Source of the DNA: Bdellovibrionaceae bacterium UBA2466
Lineage (GTDB): Bacteria; Bdellovibrionota; FAC87; UBA2466
Assembly: GCA_002342225.1 (NCBI GenBank)
Contig: DDPO01000088.1
Location: 1 to 13,468, forward strand
Reading direction: 5' to 3'
DNA: 13,468 nt
Shown: piece by piece, positions 7,363 to 13,468 of the stretch
Numbering within the stretch: the first letter of the stretch is position 1
Layout: the number at the start of each line of letters is the position of its first letter
Notes under the pieces: model-generated
What the model saw: only the letters and a program-made list of their open reading frames with translations
What the model was told of the DNA's origin: nothing
Databases searched by the model: none
Made by a program: the position numbers and the translations under genes

Positions 7363-8922
7363 TTGGAATGACTCCACCATGCTGCTTCCAGTCATTTCCA
7401 CAGGTTGCTGAAGGCCCCAGAGCGAAAGAAACGTGGGTGCTACATCGCACAACTTACCCTCGTTTCTGAGCTTTGCTTTGGGATGCAAAGGGTCAATCAA
7501 AATAAACGGCACCGGGAGTAAAGTATGGGCGGTCATTGGAAGACCTTGAGAATCCTGCATCATTTCACAGTTGCCATGATCAGCCGTCAAAACAGCAAAA
7601 GCGTTATTTTGCTCAACCCACTCTGCAATGGTCGAAAGACAATCGTCGATGACTTCAAGTGATCTTACAGCGGCAGGATAGTTTCCGGTGTGTCCTACCA
7701 TGTCCGGATTTGCAAAGTTAATAACGACAAACCGATAATCGCTCGACTCTAATTCATGGATCAGTTTTTCAGTGATTGTGTTCGCACTCATCTCTGGCTT
7801 TAAATCATAAGTTCGAACTTCTCGAGCCGAGGGTACCAAAACTCGATTTTCACCAGCAAAGGCTGTTTCGAGTCCACCGTTGAAAAAATAGGTCACGTGA
7901 GCATACTTTTCAGTCTCTGCTATTCGAAGCTGCTTCCAATTCTGAAGGCTAACAACTTCACCAAGGGTCATAGGAACTTTGGGTTTCTCAAATGCTGTTG
8001 GAAGGTTAAAAGCGGCATCATAGGGAGTCATGCAAACAAACCCTGATAATGTCGGAAACTTTTCGCGTCGACAAAAAGTGAAGTCAGTTTGACTCAAAGC
8101 TCGAGTCAGTTGACGTGCACGATCTGCTCTGAAATTTAAAAAAACAACACCGTCCCCGTCCTGAATTCCTTGGTAACCTCGGCTTACTCCCGGCTCTATA
8201 AACTCATCCGAGTTATTAAGCTGATATTGGGAATCGATATATTGAATGGGGTCCGTGAAAGAAAACTTGGCTTTTCCCTCCACAATCGCTTGATACGCTT
8301 TTTCCGTTCTATCCCATCTAGAATCTCGATCCATCGAATAAAACCGACCAGAGATTGTTACGATCCGACCTAGACCTAGATCCTCACTATAACTTTTAAG
8401 CTCCGAAATAAACTTCTTGGCACTTGTGGGAGAAGTATCTCTGCCGTCCGTAAAAACATGAATTTTAACATCTGAGATATTTTTCTTTTTAGCCCACTGA
8501 AGAAGAGCGAACAGGTGACTAATGTGACTATGAACCCCACCATCGGAGACTAGTCCCATCAAATGCAACGTGTGTTTTCGAACCGTAGATACTAGTTTTT
8601 GAGCTAAGTCATTGAGTGCTGAATTTTCAAAAAAGCTACCATCTTCAATCGCTTTACTGATGAGGGAAAAATCTTGATAAACAATTCGGCCCGCACCTAA
8701 ATTTAAGTGCCCTACTTCAGAATTACCCATGAACCCCTTGGGCAGACCTACATTTTGCTCCGAAGCTTGAAGCTGACTATGAGGATATTTTTGTAATAGC
8801 TTTCGATAAGTGGGCATCGCGGCCCCTTCAACAGCATTGAAATGCTTGTCGGGGTTAATTCCGAAGCCATCTAAAATGATAAGGATCCCAGTTCGACCCT
8901 GTGCACTATGATCCGATGACAC
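7360..8922 (-). CDS. gpmI: 2,3-bisphosphoglycerate-independent phosphoglycerate mutase
   Basis: Glycolytic/gluconeogenic enzyme that interconverts 3- and 2-phosphoglycerate in the cytoplasm, using two Mn ions and a serine nucleophile. The 520-residue length is normal for the alkaline-phosphatase-fold family. Visible active-site elements are ILDGFG (Asp18), GNSEVGH with catalytic Ser68, SDGGVHSH (127-133), FTDGRDT (159-162), SGRFYSMDRDSRWDR (191-205), NFRADRAR (263-270), Lys339, NPDMVGHTG (Asp407, His411), TADHGN (Asp448, His449) and TAHT (His466). No key residue is missing. The start is GTG at 8920-8922, supported by AAAGGA 6 bases upstream. It lies upstream of the pil genes on the same strand with a 97-base gap, and some read-through into pilB is possible. 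It is divergent from the acyl-CoA dehydrogenase operon. Confidence 0.97.
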   Translation of the reverse strand: MSSDHSAQGRTGILIILDGFGINPDKHFNAVEGAAMPTYRKLLQKYPHSQLQASEQNVGLPKGFMGNSEVGHLNLGAGRIVYQDFSLISKAIEDGSFFENSALNDLAQKLVSTVRKHTLHLMGLVSDGGVHSHISHLFALLQWAKKKNISDVKIHVFTDGRDTSPTSAKKFISELKSYSEDLGLGRIVTISGRFYSMDRDSRWDRTEKAYQAIVEGKAKFSFTDPIQYIDSQYQLNNSDEFIEPGVSRGYQGIQDGDGVVFLNFRADRARQLTRALSQTDFTFCRREKFPTLSGFVCMTPYDAAFNLPTAFEKPKVPMTLGEVVSLQNWKQLRIAETEKYAHVTYFFNGGLETAFAGENRVLVPSAREVRTYDLKPEMSANTITEKLIHELESSDYRFVVINFANPDMVGHTGNYPAAVRSLEVIDDCLSTIAEWVEQNNAFAVLTADHGNCEMMQDSQGLPMTAHTLLPVPFILIDPLHPKAKLRNEGKLCDVAPTFLSLWGLQQPVEMTGSSMVESFQ

Positions 8923-8952
8923 AGTAGTTCCTTTCTTTGAGGTGCTTCCAAA

Positions 8953-8958
8953 ATTACA
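8953..8958 (-). promoter_or_regulatory. Weak candidate -10 box for gpmI
   Basis: The minus strand reads TGTAAT here (5 of 6 matches to TATAAT), about 30 bases upstream of the gpmI GTG. No convincing -35 lies 16-18 bases further upstream, so this is only a candidate. Confidence 0.22.
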
Positions 8959-8990
8959 CGAAAATCTCTCATCTGTGGAGCGAAAAACTA

Positions 8991-9019
8991 TTGAAAACTG
9001 CTACTTTTCCGCATACTTT
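8991..9019 (+). promoter_or_regulatory. Candidate promoter for the acyl-CoA dehydrogenase/ETF operon
   Basis: TTGAAA (8991-8996, 5 of 6 matches to the -35 consensus) is followed after 17 bases by TACTTT (9014-9019, 3 of 6 matches to the -10, keeping the important A2 and T6). Transcription would begin near 9026, about 30 bases before the ATG at 9056. It lies in the divergent gap of 133 bases shared with gpmI. No clear operator palindrome was found. A consensus match alone supports it. Confidence 0.4.
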
Positions 9020-9055
9020 CTTACAGCGAAAAAAATTAACCTAGGAGTCCTGCCG

Positions 9056-10204
9056 ATGCTAAATTTTTCCTTAAGCGATGAACAATTAGCCTTAAGAGAC
9101 ATGGTCCGAAAATTTGTCCAACAAGAGATCATACCCAACGCAGCTAAATACGATGAAACAAGCGAGTTTCCACGGGAGGTTATTAACAAAGCTTGGGAAG
9201 CAGGCCTAATGAATATCGCCATTCCAGAAAAGTTTGGGGGACTGGGTCTTGGAGTATTAGGCGATGTAATCATCAACGAAGAAATGGGGGCTGGCTGTTT
9301 AGGAATGACGACCAGTATTGCAGTCAATACTTTAGGTTTATACCCGATTCTATTGGGCGGAACAGACGCTCAAATTGAAGAATTTGTAGTCCCTTTCTTA
9401 AGTTCTCCCAAATTGGCTTCCTTTTGTTTGACGGAACCTGGATCGGGTTCCGATGCTGGCTCTCTTTCGACTATGGCCCGCGAAGAAGGAGACCATTTTG
9501 TCATCAACGGCTCAAAAATGTGGATTACTAATGCCGGCCACGCCGATCTTTTCACAGTTTTCTGCTCAACTAACAAAGAATTAAAAACCAAAGGGATCAT
9601 CTGTCTGGCAGTTCCTGCTAACTTGCCTGGTATTTCTCTTGGAAAACACGAAAACAAATTGGGACAACGGTGCTCAGACACGCGTTCCATCACTTTTGAA
9701 AATGTTAAAGTCCCCAAATCAAATCTCATTGGCAAAATGGGCGAAGGTTTCAAAATCGCCATGAGAACTCTCGATAGGACAAGGACTCCGATTGCAGCTG
9801 GAGCTGTAGGTGCTGCTCGAGCTGCTATGAACTACTCAAAAAACTATGCGAAAGAGCGAAAACAGTTCGGCCAACCGATTGCAAACTTTCAAGCCATTCA
9901 ATTCATGCTTGCAGATATGGCAGTTAAAATCGAAACGGCACGACTTCTCTGCTACAACGCTGCTTGGCTCATAGACAACGGTCAAGATGAACAAGGCGGC
10001 TATTTTTCCGCGCTCGCAAAACGACATTCTGCGGACATGGCCATGGAGGTCGCAACGGATGCAGTTCAAATATATGGGGGCTACGGATACACCAAAGAAT
10101 ACCCTGTAGAGAAAATCATGCGAGATGTAAAACTTGTTCAAATTTATGAAGGGACTAGCCAAATCCAACGTGTCGTTATCGCGCGACATTTATTAAAGGA
10201 TTAG
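9056..10204 (+). CDS. Acyl-CoA dehydrogenase, medium-chain type
   Basis: FAD enzyme catalysing the first step of fatty-acid beta-oxidation, introducing the alpha-beta double bond and passing electrons to ETF. The ATG at 9056 is chosen because AGGAG lies about 9 bases upstream and the resulting 382 residues match the family's usual length. A longer frame opening with GTG at 8942 would add 38 unlike residues. Domains in order are the N-terminal helical domain (about 5-118), middle beta-domain with FCLTEPGSGSDAGS (123-136) and WITNA (156-160), and C-terminal helical domain with RKQFGQPI (268-275), ATDAVQIYGGYG and the catalytic base in YEGTSQIQR (Glu365). The segment LGQRCSDTRSI and the Glu position resemble mammalian medium-chain acyl-CoA dehydrogenase. 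Exact chain-length preference cannot be read, and short-chain or branched-chain substrates remain possible. etfB begins 21 bases downstream. Confidence 0.95.
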   Translation: MLNFSLSDEQLALRDMVRKFVQQEIIPNAAKYDETSEFPREVINKAWEAGLMNIAIPEKFGGLGLGVLGDVIINEEMGAGCLGMTTSIAVNTLGLYPILLGGTDAQIEEFVVPFLSSPKLASFCLTEPGSGSDAGSLSTMAREEGDHFVINGSKMWITNAGHADLFTVFCSTNKELKTKGIICLAVPANLPGISLGKHENKLGQRCSDTRSITFENVKVPKSNLIGKMGEGFKIAMRTLDRTRTPIAAGAVGAARAAMNYSKNYAKERKQFGQPIANFQAIQFMLADMAVKIETARLLCYNAAWLIDNGQDEQGGYFSALAKRHSADMAMEVATDAVQIYGGYGYTKEYPVEKIMRDVKLVQIYEGTSQIQRVVIARHLLKD

Positions 10205-10225
10205 ATTTCTCAAGAGGTAACACTT

Positions 10226-11002
10226 ATGAACATTATTGTACTCATCAAACAAGTTCCAGATACAGAAACCAAAGTTCGTATCACTGCCGATAAACGTGGT
10301 ATTGAAACTAACGACATCAAATGGGTTATTAATCCCTATGATGAATTCGCCATCGAAGAGGGGCTCAAAACCAAGGAGCGCCTCAAAGAAGGCTTGGTCT
10401 CGGTAGTCACTGTGGGCCCCGATAGAACTGTAGAGGCTCTCAGAACAGCAGTCGCCATGGGCGCCGACAATGCTATTCATGTAAAAACAGAAAGTGTGCT
10501 AGACACCTATCTTGTAGCAAAAGCACTCGCTGAAGTTTGCAAGAAAGAAAATGCCAATATCATTTTCACAGGAAAACAAGCCATTGATGACGACCAAGCA
10601 GCCACTTTTGGCTACGTTGCTGAGCTTTTACAATTTCCAAGTGCATCTGTTGTTGTGAAGTGCGACATCTCTCCGGATAAAAGCAAAGCCACTGTAGAAC
10701 AAGAAGGCGACGGTGGAGCAAAAAATGTGATCGAAACTTCTTTGCCGGCTGTGTTGGCCGTTAATAAAGGAATAAATACTCCTCGCTATGCAAGTTTGCC
10801 TGGAATCATGAAAGCTAAGAAAAAAGAGATCAAGACATATACACTTACCGATTTAGGTCTTGGAGCAGAAAACTCAAAAACAATTGACTCTGATTATCAG
10901 CTCCCTCCGGAAAGAGCCGCTGGGAAAAAGCTTCAGGGAGATGCGTCTGCACAGGCCAAAGAATTGGTTAGATTGTTAAGAGAAGAAGCCAAAGTCATTT
11001 AA
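10226..11002 (+). CDS. etfB: Electron transfer flavoprotein, beta subunit
   Basis: Beta subunit of the soluble ETF heterodimer, which accepts electrons from acyl-CoA dehydrogenases and holds the structural AMP. The 258-residue length is standard. The protein opens with NIIVLIKQVPDTETKVRI, followed by NPYDEFAIEEGL (36-47), AMGAD (77-81), FTGKQAIDDDQAATFGY (114-130) and LPAVLAVNKGINTPRYASLP (173-192). The segment RYASLPGIMKAKKKEI (187-202) corresponds to the recognition loop that docks on acyl-CoA dehydrogenase in the human protein, and Leu191 sits where the human anchor leucine is. A GAGGT ribosome binding site lies about 8 bases before the ATG. It sits between the dehydrogenase and etfA in the same operon. 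Being a classical, not a bifurcating, ETF is suggested by the neighbouring dehydrogenase but not proven. Confidence 0.97.
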   Translation: MNIIVLIKQVPDTETKVRITADKRGIETNDIKWVINPYDEFAIEEGLKTKERLKEGLVSVVTVGPDRTVEALRTAVAMGADNAIHVKTESVLDTYLVAKALAEVCKKENANIIFTGKQAIDDDQAATFGYVAELLQFPSASVVVKCDISPDKSKATVEQEGDGGAKNVIETSLPAVLAVNKGINTPRYASLPGIMKAKKKEIKTYTLTDLGLGAENSKTIDSDYQLPPERAAGKKLQGDASAQAKELVRLLREEAKVI

Positions 11003-11028
11003 TAACGAATTTTAAGAAAGAGGACTTT

Positions 11029-11994
11029 ATGGGAAATGTTTTTGTCATTGCGGAACAAAAAGACGGTCATGTTAAAAGAGTTTCTTTAGAAATTTTATCC
11101 GAACTGACGAGACAGGGTGTTGCTGCGACTGCGGTTGTGCCAGGTTTTGGTGATTTGTCGAAAGTCACCGACAATTTAGTCAATCATGGTGCTGCAAAAG
11201 TAGTTGTGCTCGAGCACGAAGCTTTAAATCAATACAACACAGAAGCATATACCAACGCGTTACACCAATATTTGTCCTCTCAGAACCCAAGTGTGATCGT
11301 TACAGGAGCCACGTCTCACGGGAAGGATTTTTTGCCGAGATTAGCGGCAAAATTCACGACTGGGATAGCTGTCGACTGCACCTCTTTTCAATTATCGGGA
11401 GACAAAGTGAGTGTCCGCAGACCGGTGTATGCAGGCAAATGCTCAAAACAGGTCGAATTTAGCGGAGCTCCTGCGATCTTTTCAGTAAGACCCAATGTCT
11501 TGGCGGTACAAACAGGAAGCAAATCCGGCAGCGTCGAGAAAGTGGCTGCTAATCCAGGCACTGTAAAGGCAAAAATAGTTAGTACTGTAGCTTCTCAAAT
11601 AAAAAAAGTGGAGCTCACTGAAGCTGACATTATTATTTCCGGTGGACGTTCTTTAAAAAGTGCCGATAACTTTAAAATTCTCACAGATTGTGCAGCAACC
11701 GTTGGAGCTGCTGTAGGAGCTAGCCGTGCTGCAGTCGATGCCGGTTACGCACCCCACGACATGCAGGTTGGGCAAACAGGTAAAACTGTAAGCCCCAAAC
11801 TCTACATCGCTTGCGGAATTTCCGGAGCCATTCAACATTTGGCAGGGATGAGAACTTCTAAAGTAATCGTAGCTATCAACAAAGACCCCGAAGCGCCCAT
11901 TTTCCAAAAAGCAGACTATGGAATTGTAGGAGATCTTTTTGAAGTCGTTCCGCTTTTAACAGAAGAGCTCAAAAAGCTAAAAAGCCAATCCTAA
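11029..11994 (+). CDS. etfA: Electron transfer flavoprotein, alpha subunit
   Basis: Alpha subunit of ETF, carrying the redox FAD. The 321-residue length is normal. The N-terminal ETF domain (about 1-190) is followed by the C-terminal FAD-binding domain: SGGRSLKS (204-211), GASRAAVDAGY (230-240), QVGQTGKTVSPKLYIACGIS (246-265) and GAIQHLAGMRTSKVIVAINK (266-285), which together contain the ETF-alpha signature, then DPEAPIFQKADYGIVGDL. All expected FAD contacts appear present. An AGAGGA ribosome binding site lies about 6 bases before the ATG and 26 bases separate it from etfB. It forms the functional heterodimer with EtfB and would donate electrons to ETF:quinone oxidoreductase, which is not in this window. 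Its stop codon is 2 bases from the stop of the convergent cytochrome-like gene, so there is no room for a separate terminator between them. Confidence 0.97.
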   Translation: MGNVFVIAEQKDGHVKRVSLEILSELTRQGVAATAVVPGFGDLSKVTDNLVNHGAAKVVVLEHEALNQYNTEAYTNALHQYLSSQNPSVIVTGATSHGKDFLPRLAAKFTTGIAVDCTSFQLSGDKVSVRRPVYAGKCSKQVEFSGAPAIFSVRPNVLAVQTGSKSGSVEKVAANPGTVKAKIVSTVASQIKKVELTEADIIISGGRSLKSADNFKILTDCAATVGAAVGASRAAVDAGYAPHDMQVGQTGKTVSPKLYIACGISGAIQHLAGMRTSKVIVAINKDPEAPIFQKADYGIVGDLFEVVPLLTEELKKLKSQS

Positions 11995-12003
11995 TTTTAT
12001 TGG
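11979..12003 (-). terminator. Weak terminator-like hairpin at the convergent gene ends
   Basis: CCAAT (11985-11989) and ATTGG (11999-12003) can form a 5-bp stem with a 9-base loop spanning both stop codons. On the minus strand it is followed by CTTTTTAG and another T-run, inside the end of etfA. The short AT-rich stem makes it weak. It would serve the cytochrome-like gene; no terminator for etfA was seen. Confidence 0.25.
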
Positions 12004-13468
12004 GATAACCAAAGACGAATTCCCTCAATCTCTTTCTCTGAAAGATGCCTTGTTGGGGGCATTCTGTAGTCTTGGTCCTCGCTTGTAATCTTCGAAAGAA
12101 TAATATCTTTTAGAACTTTATCGTTTAAGATGCGTTCTTTGTTATCAAATGGAACGTAAGGAGCAGGTCCTCCTTGATAATGACACCCCAAACAAGTGAC
12201 CAAAGGATTCTCGATTGGCTTGGGACCCGAAGCCTCAACCTTACCTGATGAAACTCTCGATTCCAGCAAGTGACGACAGACTTCTTGGATCGATTTTTGT
12301 TCACGAATAGAACCTTTAGGAATCACTAAGTCGTGATTATACGTGTCTGCATAACTTAAAGCTGGCAAACTGGGTTCAGAATCACTGAGTTGAGTGTAGA
12401 GTTCAATAGCAAGGTTCTCTTCGCTGTAGAGTTCACCACCGAAATAGGACCATTTTGTAGCTTCTTTCTCTAGCGAGAAGTCAGAGTACTCTAGTCCCAA
12501 GAGATAAAGTAGGTAATGTCTTCTTGATCCCGCCCCCGTGTATCCAACCTGATTCCAAGGCACTTTGCTCTTGTTGTAAGTCTTAAATTGAGAATCGAGA
12601 TCATTAAAAATTGCTTTTATTGAACTAGAATAATCTTCTAAGTAATCCTCACACCGTAACAAAAGTGCTGTTAGAAGTTTTTTTTCTTTTTCATACTCCG
12701 GATGAGTTTTTAACCTAGAGACCAGCACTTTAGAATGAAGGGGCAACAAAGCTTCGGTAAGTTTTAGATTAGGGCGAAAACGGTAATTGGAACTTCTGTT
12801 TTCGGTACTGTAAGGAGAAACAGGTGAGCCCTCAGGAAATTGAAGTTTCGAATACCGAGAGTGCGTTTCTTTGTTTTTCAAGAACTTTTTGAAAGAAGTT
12901 AGCTCTTTTTTTCGACTGTTTTTCTGATCATCCGCAAGTGATCCTCCAGCATATTTGTCATTTTCAAAATCTAAAATGGCATCATCGTTCTCACCGTAGG
13001 CCCCCTTCCAGATATCGTACTGGCTCCAGATAGGTCGCACTGGATTTTGATGACAAGATAAACAACTGTTAGGATTAGGTTCTGAGAATGAAACATTCTT
13101 TTTTGAGGTGTCGAAAGAGAGCTTTCTTAATTCCCATTTCGCCTCCTTCCCTTCTCGAAAAAAAAGCATTTCAATGTCGTTGTAACCATCTTGTTTGGGA
13201 TCTCCATTAAAAGTAAAAATAAATTTGGCCTCAACACCAAAAACAATGGCCCTAGGATTAATTGAACTGGCTCCTTGGGCACTTTGACTCTGTTTCATCA
13301 ATGTGAACCACGATAATTGCTCTGGATCGGTCTGTTTGACCCAATTTAAAAAATCCTCGAAATTACTTTTGGGATTATTTTGAGCCCAAGCCTCCACTTG
13401 CTCAACTTGAATAGCACCTAACAAGAGCTGACTTAGAAAGAGAAAGGAGAAAACAACTAAACGATTCA
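11997..13468 (-). CDS. Exported protein with two CxxCH haem motifs (5' end cut by 1 base)
   Basis: Probable periplasmic or secreted c-type cytochrome-like protein. The frame is open to the right edge, where the minus strand begins TG AAT CGT. The missing first base almost certainly completes an ATG, giving a protein of about 490 residues. Its N-terminus (NRLVVFSFLFLSQLLLGA after the Met) is a good signal peptide without a lipobox cysteine. GGAG-type ribosome binding signals would lie outside the window. Two haem-attachment sites are visible: CLSCH (136-140) in a Pro/Asn-rich context before RPIWSQYDIW, and CLGCH (426-430) followed by a short C-terminal domain with RMPP (469-472), a likely Met axial ligand, and a closing LSEKEIEGIRLWL helix as in small cytochrome c domains. 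The roughly 285 residues between are polar with no recognised fold. The redox partner is unknown. It converges on etfA, leaving 2 bases between the stops. Confidence 0.8.
   Translation of the reverse strand, partial: NRLVVFSFLFLSQLLLGAIQVEQVEAWAQNNPKSNFEDFLNWVKQTDPEQLSWFTLMKQSQSAQGASSINPRAIVFGVEAKFIFTFNGDPKQDGYNDIEMLFFREGKEAKWELRKLSFDTSKKNVSFSEPNPNSCLSCHQNPVRPIWSQYDIWKGAYGENDDAILDFENDKYAGGSLADDQKNSRKKELTSFKKFLKNKETHSRYSKLQFPEGSPVSPYSTENRSSNYRFRPNLKLTEALLPLHSKVLVSRLKTHPEYEKEKKLLTALLLRCEDYLEDYSSSIKAIFNDLDSQFKTYNKSKVPWNQVGYTGAGSRRHYLLYLLGLEYSDFSLEKEATKWSYFGGELYSEENLAIELYTQLSDSEPSLPALSYADTYNHDLVIPKGSIREQKSIQEVCRHLLESRVSSGKVEASGPKPIENPLVTCLGCHYQGGPAPYVPFDNKERILNDKVLKDIILSKITSEDQDYRMPPTRHLSEKEIEGIRLWLSQ

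Noticed and set aside
8942..9055. N-terminal extension of the acyl-CoA dehydrogenase from GTG at 8942
   Set aside because: The added 38 residues are unlike the family, the GTG has no properly spaced ribosome binding site, and ATG at 9056 has AGGAG and gives the standard length. The candidate promoter also lies within this stretch.
9370..9762. 130-codon minus-strand frame antisense to the acyl-CoA dehydrogenase
   Set aside because: It is a shadow of a well-conserved gene, with no recognisable domain.

Overview
The window looks like chromosomal DNA of a Gram-negative bacterium with moderately low GC. It carries outer-membrane porin-like, type IV pilus, c-type cytochrome and acyl-CoA dehydrogenase/ETF genes. 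The pilus order pilB-pilT-pilC-pilS matches the start of the Myxococcus pil cluster. With the base composition and the mix of genes, this suggests a former deltaproteobacterium, perhaps a Bdellovibrio relative. The taxonomic call is inference and only moderately confident. No tRNA, rRNA, CRISPR array, insertion sequence or phage gene was seen, and gene density is that of an ordinary core-genome segment.

Layout. Bases 1-236 hold the 5' part of an unrecognised minus-strand gene that runs off the left edge, with an 8-bp inverted repeat just upstream of its start. Bases 303-7263 are a tightly packed minus-strand block, read from right to left: pilB (assembly ATPase), pilT (retraction ATPase), pilC (platform protein), a PilS-type sensor kinase, then an outer-membrane beta-barrel protein. 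Adjacent genes overlap or lie within 6 bases, so the block is probably one translationally coupled operon. The usual next genes pilR and pilA are not in the window; the porin-like gene follows pilS instead. A TATAAT box in the 97-base gap upstream of pilB may be the operon promoter. gpmI (cofactor-independent phosphoglycerate mutase) lies upstream on the same strand.

A divergent intergenic region (8923-9055) separates gpmI from a plus-strand operon: a medium-chain-type acyl-CoA dehydrogenase, etfB and etfA. These form one functional unit. The dehydrogenase oxidises fatty acyl-CoA and passes electrons to the ETF heterodimer, which would hand them to ETF:quinone oxidoreductase (not in the window).

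A convergent minus-strand gene (11997 to the right edge) ends 2 bases from etfA. It encodes an exported protein with two CxxCH haem-attachment motifs. Its start codon is cut by the window edge: only TG of the start codon remains, and the signal peptide lies in the last 44 bases.

The most noteworthy points are the porin-like gene fused into the pil operon in place of pilR/pilA, a large non-canonical insertion in the PAS region of the sensor kinase, a putative c-di-GMP-binding N-domain on PilB, and the two-haem exported protein. I found no clear evidence of a wholly new system.
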